Positions 1-5,873 of a DNA stretch of 8,175 nt are shown piece by piece. The DNA is from Candidatus Luteimonas excrementigallinarum (GTDB lineage Bacteria; Pseudomonadota; Gammaproteobacteria; Xanthomonadales; Xanthomonadaceae). The notes below the pieces were generated by a model, which saw only the letters and a program-made list of their open reading frames with translations, was not told the origin of the DNA and ran no database searches. The DNA lies in the NCBI GenBank assembly GCA_019115725.1, contig DXCY01000063.1, positions 1 through 8,175 of the forward strand, given 5' to 3'. Position numbers and translations under genes: made by a program. The first letter of the stretch is position 1. Each line of letters begins with the position of its first letter.

Positions 1-55
1 GGAGACTCGGGGAGAAGTCGCCGCTCCGGATCACTCCAGGGGAAGGGAGAGATCA

Positions 56-78
56 GCGACAGACGTTGCATCTGTCGC
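56..78. repeat. 8-bp perfect inverted repeat, 7-nt loop
   Basis: GCGACAGA (56-63) is followed by the seven bases CGTTGCA and then the exact reverse complement TCTGTCGC (71-78). As RNA it would form an eight-pair hairpin on either strand. No T-run follows on either strand, so it does not look like a standard intrinsic terminator. It could be a processing hairpin, part of a terminator for a gene left of the window, or an operator. Its function is unknown. Confidence 0.6.
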
Positions 79-173
79 GATACATATGACCACCGCGCGC
101 ATTGATAGTTCGTGAAGATTCCGGCGTTCACAGGGAAAAGTTCAGCCGGCATTTAAATTTCACGCAGCTTGAA

Positions 174-193
174 CGGAATTTGTACAAATTCCG
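174..193. promoter_or_regulatory. Perfect 20-bp palindrome, operator-like
   Basis: CGGAATTTGTACAAATTCCG is identical to its own reverse complement, with no spacer and no mismatch, in an otherwise AT-rich stretch 36-55 bases past the polA stop codon. Spacer-free dyads of this size usually bind dimeric regulators, but they can also fold as RNA hairpins (eight pairs around GTAC). No U-run follows on the polA-sense strand, so a classical terminator is unlikely. Its core TGTACAAAT resembles the first half of a LexA2 box I recall for xanthomonads, but the second half does not match. The binding protein is unknown. Confidence 0.45.
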
Positions 194-212
194 CGTAGAA
201 CCGCGCTTTTCA

Positions 213-237
213 GCCCACCAGACTTCGCTCAGTGGGC
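213..237 (-). terminator. Weak hairpin overlapping polA stop codon
   Basis: GCCCAC at 213-218 and GTGGGC at 232-237 are reverse complements. In the polA transcript they give a six-pair hairpin with a 13-base loop, whose 5' arm contains the last codons and lies next to the TGA at 231-229. The bases that follow in the RNA are UGAAAAGCG, with no uridine run, so evidence for intrinsic termination is weak. It may instead protect the 3' end or pair by chance. Confidence 0.25.
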
Positions 238-3003
238 CTCATCCCAGTTGTCGCCCACACCGCTTTCGACCACCAGCGGCACCTGCAGTTCGGCCGCGCC
301 GGTCATGCGCGGCAATACCTCGGCCAGCAGGGTGTCGGCGAAGTCGGCCCGGGTCTCGAACACCAGTTCGTCATGCACCTGCAGGATCATCCGCGCCCGG
401 CCCTCCTGGCCGGCCAGCCAGGCATCGATATCGAGCATGGCGCGCTTGATGATGTCGGCGGCGGTGCCCTGCATGGGCGCGTTGATGGCGGCGCGCTCGG
501 CGCCGGCGCGCAGGCCCTGGTTGCGGGCGTTGATGTTCTCCAGGTACAGGCGCCGGCCGAACACGGTTTCCACGTAGCCCTGTTCGTGGGCCTGTTCGCG
601 GGTGCGGTCCATGTATTCGCGCACGCCCGGATAGCGGGAGAAGTACAGGGCGATGTAGTCCTGCGCCTCGCCGCGGCCGATACCGAGGTTGCGCGCCAGG
701 CCCCAGGCGCCCATGCCGTACATCAGGCCGAAGTTGATCGCCTTGGCGGCGCGGCGCTCGTCGGCAGTCACCTCCTCCAGCTTGCGGCCGAACACCTCGG
801 CGGCGGTGGCGGCGTGGATGTCGGCGCCGGCGGCAAACGCGCCCAGCAGGCCCGCGTCCTGGGACAGGTGGGCCATGATCCGCAGTTCGATCTGCGAGTA
901 GTCGCAGGCCACCAGCACGTTGCCCTTGTCGGCAATGAAAGCGCGGCGGATGCGGCGCCCATCCCCGGTGCGGATGGGAATGTTCTGCAGGTTCGGATCC
1001 GAAGACGCCAGGCGGCCGGTGGCGGCACCGGCCTGGTGGAAGCTGGTATGCAGGCGGCCCGTTTCCGGATTGATCATCTCCGGCAGCTTGTCGGTGTAGG
1101 TGCTGCGCAGCTTGGCCAGGCCGCGGTACTCCAGGATCACCCGCGGCAGCTCGTGCTGATCGGCGATCGCCTCCAGCGCTTCCTCGTTCGTGCTCGGCTG
1201 GCCCTTGGGCGTCTTCACCAGCGCCGGCAGGCCGAGCTCGTCGAACAGCAGCGCCTGCAGCTGCTTGGGCGAATCGAGGTTGAAGGTGCGCCCGGCCAGC
1301 TCGGTGGCCTTCTGCTGCGCGGCCAGCATGCGCCGCGACAGGTCGGCGCTCTGCCGGCGCAGCTCGTCACCGTCGATGCGCACGCCGTGGGCTTCGATCC
1401 GGGCCAGCACCGGCACCAGCGGCATCTCGATGTCGCGATATACGCGCTCCAGGGCCGGCACTTCGGCAAGCTTCGGCGACAGCTCGCGATGCAGGCGCAG
1501 GGTGATGTCGGCGTCTTCCCCGGCATAGGGCGTGGCGTCTTCGATCGATACCTGCGAGAACGGGATGGCCTTGGCGCCCTTGCCGGCCACGTCGCTGTAC
1601 TTGATGCAGGTGTAGCCGAGATAGCGCAGGGCCAGCGAATCCATGTCGTGGCGGCTGGCGGTGGCGTTGTGCACGAAGCTTTCGAGCATGGTGTCGTCGG
1701 CATAGCCCTGCACGTTGACGCCGTGGCGGCGCATCACGTGCAGGTCGTACTTGCCGTGGTGGCCGATCTTGCGTCGGGCCGGGTCCTCCAGCAGCGGACG
1801 CAGCGCGGCCAGCGCCTCGTTGCGGTCCAGCTGGGCCGGCGCGCCGCCGTAGTCGTGCCCCAGCGGCAGGTAGGCCGCGCGACCGGGTTCGACCGCGAAA
1901 CTCATGCCCACCAGGTTGGCGCGCAGCGGATCGAGCGAATCGGTTTCGGTATCAAAGGCGAATTCCTCCGCCTTGCCGAGCAGTGCGATCCAGCGCTCCA
2001 GGGCGGCCCGGTCCATGATCGCCTCGTAATCGCCGGCCGCGGCCAGCGCCGGGTCCACTCCGCCCTCCAGCGGCCTGGCCGCCGGACGCGCATAGCCGGC
2101 CTCGGTGCCGCGTACGCTGCCCGGGGTGTCCGCCACCGGCACCGGCGTCTCGCCATTGCCGGCGTCCAGGTCGCGCAGCGCCTGGGTGAACCCGTAGCGG
2201 GTATACAGCGTGCGCAGGGTTTCCACGTCACGCTCGCGCAGCGGCAGCTCCATGGGGCCACGATCCAGCGGCACGTCGGTGCGGATGGTCACCAGGGCCC
2301 TGTTCAGCGGCAGCCGCTCCAGCGCCTCGCGCAGGCTTTCGCCCACCTTGCCCTTGATGTTCTCCGCGTTGGCGATCACCCCGTCCAGGCTGTCGTACAG
2401 GTTCAGCCATTTGGCCGCGGTCTTGGGGCCGCACTTGGGCACGCCCGGCACGTTGTCCACGGTGTCGCCCATCAGCGCCAGCAGGTCCACGATCTGGTCC
2501 GGGCGCACGCCGTACTTCTCGATGATCGCCGCGTCGCTGTCCACGTGGCTGCCGCTCATGGTGTTGATCAGCGAGATGCCCGGGCGCACCAGCTGGGCGA
2601 AGTCCTTGTCGCTGGTGGACACGGTCACGTCCAGGCCCTCGGCTGCACCGGCCACCGCCAGGGTGCCGATCACATCGTCCGCCTCCACACCCTCCACCCG
2701 CAGGATGTCGATGCCCAGCGCCTCCACCACGTCGCACATCGGCTGCACCTGCGTGCGCAGGTCGTCGGGCATCGGCGGGCGGTTGGCCTTGTAGTCGGGA
2801 TACATCTCGTCGCGGAAGGTCTTGCCCGGCGCATCCACCACGAAGGCGACGTAATCGGGTTTGTCCTTCAGCGTGGCCCGCAGCATGTTGACCACACCGA
2901 ACAGGGCCCCCGTGGGCTCGCCCTGGGCATTGGTCAGGGGCGGCAGGGCATGGAAGGCGCGGTACAGGTAGCTGGAACCGTCGATCAGTACGAGTCGTTT
3001 CAT
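229..3003 (-). CDS. polA: DNA polymerase I
   Basis: 924-aa DNA polymerase I, which fills gaps and replaces RNA primers in lagging-strand synthesis and excision repair in the cytoplasm. The length matches the E. coli enzyme (928 aa). Three domains are visible. The 5'-3' flap nuclease (about 1-290) has D8, EADD at 108-110, D132/D134 in STSDKDF, and D180/D183 in GDTVDN. The proofreading exonuclease (about 325-515) has D351 and E353 in FDTETD, D420 in KYD, and Y493/D497 in YAGEDAD, so proofreading looks intact. The polymerase domain (about 520-924) has motif A DYSQIELR (D701, E706), motif B with R750, K754, F758 and Y762, and motif C QVHDE (H877, D878, E879). I chose the ATG at 3003 because MKRLVLIDGSSYLYRAFHAL is the standard family N-terminus. 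An upstream in-frame ATG at 3060 would add 19 residues unlike the family. It has no close Shine-Dalgarno site. It is divergent from the small membrane-protein gene. Confidence 0.98.
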   Translation of the reverse strand: MKRLVLIDGSSYLYRAFHALPPLTNAQGEPTGALFGVVNMLRATLKDKPDYVAFVVDAPGKTFRDEMYPDYKANRPPMPDDLRTQVQPMCDVVEALGIDILRVEGVEADDVIGTLAVAGAAEGLDVTVSTSDKDFAQLVRPGISLINTMSGSHVDSDAAIIEKYGVRPDQIVDLLALMGDTVDNVPGVPKCGPKTAAKWLNLYDSLDGVIANAENIKGKVGESLREALERLPLNRALVTIRTDVPLDRGPMELPLRERDVETLRTLYTRYGFTQALRDLDAGNGETPVPVADTPGSVRGTEAGYARPAARPLEGGVDPALAAAGDYEAIMDRAALERWIALLGKAEEFAFDTETDSLDPLRANLVGMSFAVEPGRAAYLPLGHDYGGAPAQLDRNEALAALRPLLEDPARRKIGHHGKYDLHVMRRHGVNVQGYADDTMLESFVHNATASRHDMDSLALRYLGYTCIKYSDVAGKGAKAIPFSQVSIEDATPYAGEDADITLRLHRELSPKLAEVPALERVYRDIEMPLVPVLARIEAHGVRIDGDELRRQSADLSRRMLAAQQKATELAGRTFNLDSPKQLQALLFDELGLPALVKTPKGQPSTNEEALEAIADQHELPRVILEYRGLAKLRSTYTDKLPEMINPETGRLHTSFHQAGAATGRLASSDPNLQNIPIRTGDGRRIRRAFIADKGNVLVACDYSQIELRIMAHLSQDAGLLGAFAAGADIHAATAAEVFGRKLEEVTADERRAAKAINFGLMYGMGAWGLARNLGIGRGEAQDYIALYFSRYPGVREYMDRTREQAHEQGYVETVFGRRLYLENINARNQGLRAGAERAAINAPMQGTAADIIKRAMLDIDAWLAGQEGRARMILQVHDELVFETRADFADTLLAEVLPRMTGAAELQVPLVVESGVGDNWDEAH

Positions 3004-3034
3004 GGGCCCGATTCTACGCCGTCCCCTGATCAGG
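3004..3034 (-). promoter_or_regulatory. Candidate polA promoter, possibly leaderless
   Basis: Read on the minus strand, a TAGAAT hexamer (3016-3011, five of six matches to TATAAT) lies seven bases before the polA ATG. This would place the transcription start at or next to the start codon and give a leaderless mRNA. That agrees with the absence of a well-placed Shine-Dalgarno site: the nearest purine run, AGGGGA, is too far upstream. No good -35 element is visible. A perfect 10-bp palindrome, CCTGATCAGG (3025-3034), sits just upstream of the -10 and could be an operator. This is inference from sequence only. Confidence 0.3.
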
Positions 3035-3237
3035 CTCGGGGGTGGCGCCGACGACTTCACTGGATAGCCTGGCGCTTTCTCCAGCCCGGCCCTTTATGCT
3101 GCGGATCAACAGCGCAAAGATCCTGTCCGGGCACGCATGACCAGCCGCGGGAAAGTTCTTCCATCCGATACCGCTTTGCGCCGCACCTTGCGGTCAGGTG
3201 CCAAGCGCGCTCCGAATATCACCCCGATGAGGTACTA

Positions 3238-3570
3238 ATGATCCCTGCCCTCAGTGCCACCCTGATTTTTATCGCCGGGTATGCGGCCAGCCTGCTGATG
3301 GGCCGCCTCATGCGGAACACGCTGGAGAAAACGGCTTTTTTCAGCGGATTGATCGGCTTTTCCGTCGCCACCATCAGCCCGCTGGTTCTGCTGAACGAAC
3401 ACTCCTTCGGCGGCGCCCAGCAGGCCTTCAGAATCACGCCCGGAATGGTCGCTGTGGCTGTCATCGTTCTTGCGTGGGTCACATCGCTTGCCTGTGTGGT
3501 TGCGCTGGCGCTCAAGCGCCGTGCACCGGGCGGATCATTCAAGCCGGACCGGCTTCACCACACGAAGTGA
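3238..3570 (+). CDS. Small three-helix membrane protein, unknown
   Basis: 110-aa protein I do not recognise. The ATG at 3238 is preceded by TGAGG with a five-base spacer, a good Shine-Dalgarno site that sets this start. The same frame stays open leftward across the whole of polA, but that part is an antisense artefact. Three hydrophobic segments are visible: about residues 3-22 (IPALSATLIFIAGYAASLLM), 34-53 and 68-92. A basic stretch (GRLMRNTLEK) lies between the first two, and the C-terminus is basic and polar (KRRAPGGS and on), so it is very likely an inner-membrane protein. No catalytic motif is evident. It ends 117 bases before the SMR transporter gene, on the same strand, so co-transcription is plausible and a supporting role in transport or envelope homeostasis is possible but unproven. 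Hand-counted GC is 60-67% in two 60-base stretches, slightly lower than or similar to polA. Confidence 0.8.
   Translation: MIPALSATLIFIAGYAASLLMGRLMRNTLEKTAFFSGLIGFSVATISPLVLLNEHSFGGAQQAFRITPGMVAVAVIVLAWVTSLACVVALALKRRAPGGSFKPDRLHHTK
3541..3555 (+). repeat. Short palindromic hairpin in the gene's 3' end
   Basis: AAGCCGG and CCGGCTT flank a single A, giving a six-pair stem with a GAC loop if folded as RNA. It lies inside the last codons of the small membrane-protein gene and has no T-run after it. It may be a pause or stability hairpin, or coincidence in GC-rich coding sequence. Confidence 0.35.
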
Positions 3571-3679
3571 TCCGGGCGCCAGTGGCTGCATTCCCGGTGG
3601 CGGCTCACAGCCCGGATCCCCCCACAAGGCTGTTTTTCGACCTCGACAGCACCCACTATTGCTCCCGCACATCCGGGAG
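3570..3679 (+). promoter_or_regulatory. Structured leader of SMR gene with hidden SD
   Basis: Several perfect complementarities lie in this leader. (a) CTCCCG 3662-3667 pairs with CGGGAG 3674-3679 around a six-base loop, and the 3' arm contains the SMR Shine-Dalgarno GGGAG (3675-3679). (b) ATCCGGGC 3570-3577, beginning on the last base of the upstream stop codon, pairs with GCCCGGAT 3610-3617. (c) ATCCGGG is repeated at 3671-3677 on the SD and can pair with the same CCCGGAT. (d) ACAGCC 3607-3612 pairs with GGCTGT 3628-3633, followed by TTTT, a weak terminator-like shape. (e) GCTGT 3629-3633 can instead pair with ACAGC 3646-3650. Pairings b/c, b/d and d/e exclude one another. This suggests translational coupling or attenuation, but GC-rich DNA yields some chance pairing. 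It does not match the guanidine riboswitch loops I know. Confidence 0.4.
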
Positions 3680-3687
3680 AAAAATCG

Positions 3688-4020
3688 ATGAAGGCGTGGC
3701 TGTTTCTGGCGATTGCGATCATAGGGGAAGTGGTTGCAACGTCAGCACTGAAGTCCAGCGAGGGCTTCACCAGGCTGGGGCCATCCGTGGTCGTGGTTGT
3801 TGGCTATGGAATTGCGTTCTACCTTCTGTCCCTTGTCATCAAGTCCATCCCGGTAGGAATCGCCTACGCGGTGTGGAGCGGACTCGGGATCGTGCTCGTG
3901 GCCGCTATCGCGTGGGTTGTCCATGACCAGAAGCTCGACCTCTGGGCATTTGTCGGCATCGGCCTGATCGTCCTCGGGGTCGCGGTACTCAACCTGCTGT
4001 CCAATGTCAGCGCCCAGTGA
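3688..4020 (+). CDS. SMR family efflux transporter, Qac type
   Basis: 110-aa drug/proton antiporter of the small multidrug resistance family (EmrE, QacE, Smr). Members act as antiparallel dimers in the inner membrane and export quaternary ammonium and other lipophilic cations. The length equals EmrE's, and four membrane helices are visible (about 3-21, 32-50, 57-77, 86-104). Key residues sit at EmrE numbering: E14 (the proton/substrate carboxylate in IGEV), Y40, Y60, W63 in the signature GIAYAVWSGLGIV, and the G90/G97 dimer motif in helix 4. SEGFTRL in the first loop is typical. PVGIAYAVWSG favours the Qac subtype over guanidinium exporters of the Gdx/SugE type. The start at 3688 has GGGAG eight bases upstream, within a potential hairpin. 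GC is lower than its neighbours (60% and 52% in two adjacent 60-base stretches), with codons such as ATA, GTT, TCA and GGA, suggesting acquisition by transfer. Confidence 0.95.
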   Translation: MKAWLFLAIAIIGEVVATSALKSSEGFTRLGPSVVVVVGYGIAFYLLSLVIKSIPVGIAYAVWSGLGIVLVAAIAWVVHDQKLDLWAFVGIGLIVLGVAVLNLLSNVSAQ

Positions 4021-4105
4021 CCAGACTGGCAGGCGGCAACGCGTTCAAGCAGATACAGTCCCGGGACACCGCTTCACCCCGTCGTTCCCGCCAGGAGTCA
4101 CGTCC

Positions 4106-4420
4106 ATGTGCAATCTGTCCCGATCGATATTGACCGCCTTTTCGCTGGCGCTCGTGCTGAGCGTCGCCGGCTGCGCCACCGGCACCGGAGCCGGCAGCGC
4201 CGCGATCCCGGAAATTCCCGCCGATGCCACCGAAGCCGTGCGCACGGCGCCCAATGGCGATGTGATCACCGAATACCGCGTGGCCGACCAGGTGCGGGTG
4301 GTGAAGGTGCAGCCGCCGCGCGGGCCGGCCTATTACCTGTACAGCCGCGACGGGCAGATCATCTCCACCCAGGAAGGTGACAACCCGCCGCAGACCTATT
4401 TCCGCCTGTTCGAGTGGTGA
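4106..4420 (+). CDS. DUF2782-like lipoprotein
   Basis: 104-aa predicted lipoprotein. The ATG at 4106 is preceded by AGGAG with eight bases of spacing, which sets the start. An in-frame ATG at 4004 would overlap the SMR gene and lose the signal peptide. Residues 1-22 form a signal peptide with an R6 charge, a hydrophobic core (ILTAFSLALVLSV) and a lipobox VAGC, so C23 should be lipidated after signal peptidase II cleavage. The mature part carries a short basic/acidic pattern: VRTAPNGDVITEYRVADQVR, then a VKV-PP-GPAYYLYSRDG core and a C-terminal YFRLFEW. This fits the DUF2782 family of gammaproteobacterial proteins, whose function is not known to me. I recall such genes lying close to polA in other gammaproteobacteria. 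If so, the two preceding genes are an insertion. It converges on the next gene with 12 bp between stop codons. Confidence 0.85.
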   Translation: MCNLSRSILTAFSLALVLSVAGCATGTGAGSAAIPEIPADATEAVRTAPNGDVITEYRVADQVRVVKVQPPRGPAYYLYSRDGQIISTQEGDNPPQTYFRLFEW

Positions 4421-4432
4421 TGCCGGCCGGGC

Positions 4433-5749
4433 TCAGCCGTCTGCGGCGGGCCCGGGCACCAGGCGCGCGCCGCGCAACTGCGGGCGCCCGTCGATAATGT
4501 CGGTCCACACCGCATGGGCGATGCCCCGATGCAGCACCAGCCGCGGGAACCCGGTGCCGCGCCCGCGGCCGGCCAGTCCGGCCAGCTGGAAGCGCTCGAT
4601 CTCCTGTGACAGGTCCGGCGCATAACGGGCATACCACAGCGACTGCCCCTCGCCCTCTTCCCGCAGCCACAGCACCGCTATCTGCCCCCCGTCCATGGCC
4701 AGGGCCACGCGGCCCTGGAGGCGGTCGCCGCTGTCCAGCACCCGCGGCTCGCCGAAGCTGTCGCCGGCATCAGCGCTGTAGGCCAGCCGCAGCTCCGGGC
4801 TACCGCCGGCCTCCGTATACCAGCCCACGGCCACGCCGTGGCCATGGCCGTGCGCGGACGGGCCGTTCACCGGGCAGGCGGACATGACCCATCCATCCGC
4901 GTGCACGCGGCGCGGGGCGGTCCAGACATTGCCTTCCAGCCTCGAAACCAGCACATCGCGCACTTCGTCCGGGCTGCGGCCGCGGTAGAACAGCAGCGGT
5001 CCGCGCGAGGTCAGCGCCACGCTGGTCTGGCAGCACTCGCACACGCGGGTGTCGATCACCGCCTCGTGCACCAGCTGCAGGGAGGGATCCACCAGCGCCG
5101 CACGCAGTGCCGAGCTGCCGTGCGCCGCGGCCCCTTCTTCACCCGTACTCCCCGCATGGTCGCCGTGGTCGCTGTCCGCGCCGCTTCCATCCAGCCAGGC
5201 AATGCCGAGCAGGTTGGTGCCGTGCGGCCACATCGAGGCAAAGCCGTGCTGGGCACCGGTGCCGGCGGCGTGCGGCACCAGCGGCGGCGACCAGTTGGCG
5301 CCATCGCGCGAGCGCACCAGGGCGAGGTCGTAGGCGTGGCCGGCGACGTCACTTTTCTGCAGCCAGTGGGCCCAGACGGCGCCGTCCAGGGTGGTCTGGA
5401 TATGCGGGGTGTCCGCCCAGTTGACCAGCATGCGGCTGCCAATGGCGATATTGGCCGGCGCGTGCTGCCAGCGCCCCAGTCCGGGGTTCCAGGCGCTGAA
5501 GCGGTACACGTGGCGACGGCCTGGCTGGGAATCCACCCACGACAGCAGCACGCGTCCATCGGCGGCCACGGCCAGGTCCGGGGCGCTGGTACCGGGTACC
5601 GATCCCGGCAGCGGCCAGTCCAGCACCTGTACCGGGCCGGGGCCCGGCGCATCGGGCCCGCTGCCGCCCGCATCCTCCTGGCCACAGGCGGCCAGCAGCA
5701 GGAGCGTGCTCAGCAGCGGCAACAGCATCAGCGCGGTCGGGCGGGCCAT
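4433..5749 (-). CDS. Sialidase-like (BNR) lipoprotein with CxCC motif
   Basis: 438-aa predicted lipoprotein with a beta-propeller (sialidase-superfamily) look. Residues 1-21 are a signal peptide ending in LLLLAAC, with C22 as the lipidation site, then a Gly/Pro-rich linker (23-40). Two Asp-box-like repeats are visible: SRDGANW (147-153) and SADAGDSF (326-333). Repeated blocks such as APDLAVAADGRVLLSWVD (57-73) and GGQIAVLWLREE (354-365) suggest propeller blades. A conserved-looking stretch has VCECCQT (C237, C239, C240), YRGRSPDEVRDVLVSR (255-270) and ACPVNGPS with C292, followed by HGHGHG (300-305). Another His-rich loop lies at 195-210. I recall uncharacterised proteins annotated as exo-alpha-sialidase with this VCxCC/CPVNGP pattern. 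I cannot identify the full sialidase catalytic set, so an enzymatic role is uncertain. The Cys and His groups could bind a metal or form disulfides. The start is the first ATG in frame and has no clear SD site. Confidence 0.8.
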   Translation of the reverse strand: MARPTALMLLPLLSTLLLLAACGQEDAGGSGPDAPGPGPVQVLDWPLPGSVPGTSAPDLAVAADGRVLLSWVDSQPGRRHVYRFSAWNPGLGRWQHAPANIAIGSRMLVNWADTPHIQTTLDGAVWAHWLQKSDVAGHAYDLALVRSRDGANWSPPLVPHAAGTGAQHGFASMWPHGTNLLGIAWLDGSGADSDHGDHAGSTGEEGAAAHGSSALRAALVDPSLQLVHEAVIDTRVCECCQTSVALTSRGPLLFYRGRSPDEVRDVLVSRLEGNVWTAPRRVHADGWVMSACPVNGPSAHGHGHGVAVGWYTEAGGSPELRLAYSADAGDSFGEPRVLDSGDRLQGRVALAMDGGQIAVLWLREEGEGQSLWYARYAPDLSQEIERFQLAGLAGRGRGTGFPRLVLHRGIAHAVWTDIIDGRPQLRGARLVPGPAADG

Positions 5750-5820
5750 GCGCCAAGCCTACCCGGTTTCCCGCGTGCGCCCATCCCGGCGCGCTGTCAA
5801 CGGGTACCCCCGCCCGCGCG

Positions 5821-5870
5821 GTGCGGCCACAATGGTCGGTTCCGCGGCCCTGACCGCCCGACCCAGAATG
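5821..5870 (+). promoter_or_regulatory. Candidate tex promoter and leader
   Basis: The 124-bp gap between the divergent lipoprotein gene and tex should hold both promoters. On the plus strand CACAAT (5828-5833) is a fair -10 (four of six matches), placing a start near 5840, but no -35 is recognisable. Downstream, GGTCGG (5834-5839) and CCGACC (5858-5863) are a perfect six-pair inverted repeat in the putative leader. No Shine-Dalgarno site precedes the tex ATG codons. Support is weak. Confidence 0.2.
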
Positions 5871-5873
5871 CCG

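Larger units (their letters stand above)
1..228. other. Non-coding spacer downstream of polA
   Basis: No convincing gene is visible on either strand. The short open frames crossing it lack a ribosome binding site and have compositionally odd translations. It is less GC-rich than the rest of the window: positions 121-180 count to 29 G/C of 60, about 48%. It holds an 8-bp inverted repeat at 56-78, the small palindrome ATTTAAAT at 151-158, a perfect 20-bp palindrome at 174-193, and a 6-bp inverted repeat overlapping the polA stop codon. polA transcription runs into this region, so it may carry the polA transcript end and control sites for a gene beyond the left edge. That role is inference. Confidence 0.7.

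Noticed and set aside
102..449. 115-aa plus-strand open frame entering polA
   Set aside because: No ribosome binding site, mostly antisense to the polA 3' end, Arg/Pro/Ala-rich translation typical of a shadow frame.
3607..3637. Intrinsic terminator after the small membrane-protein gene
   Set aside because: The stem is only six pairs with a 15-base loop. It has a short T-run, but it competes with two other pairings, so I kept it only as part of the leader structure.
3571..3687. Guanidine-II (mini-ykkC) riboswitch upstream of the SMR gene
   Set aside because: That class needs two hairpins with ACGR loops. No ACGA or ACGG occurs in the leader, the SD hairpin loop is CACATC, and the transporter looks Qac-type, not a guanidinium exporter.
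4027..4045. Possible sigma-54 promoter (TGGCAGG) before the DUF2782-like gene
   Set aside because: The required GC-containing -12 element at the fixed spacing is absent.
4004..4105. Upstream start for the DUF2782-like gene overlapping the SMR gene
   Set aside because: Starting at 4106 gives a proper lipoprotein signal peptide with AGGAG at good spacing. The longer form would bury the signal peptide behind a polar extension.
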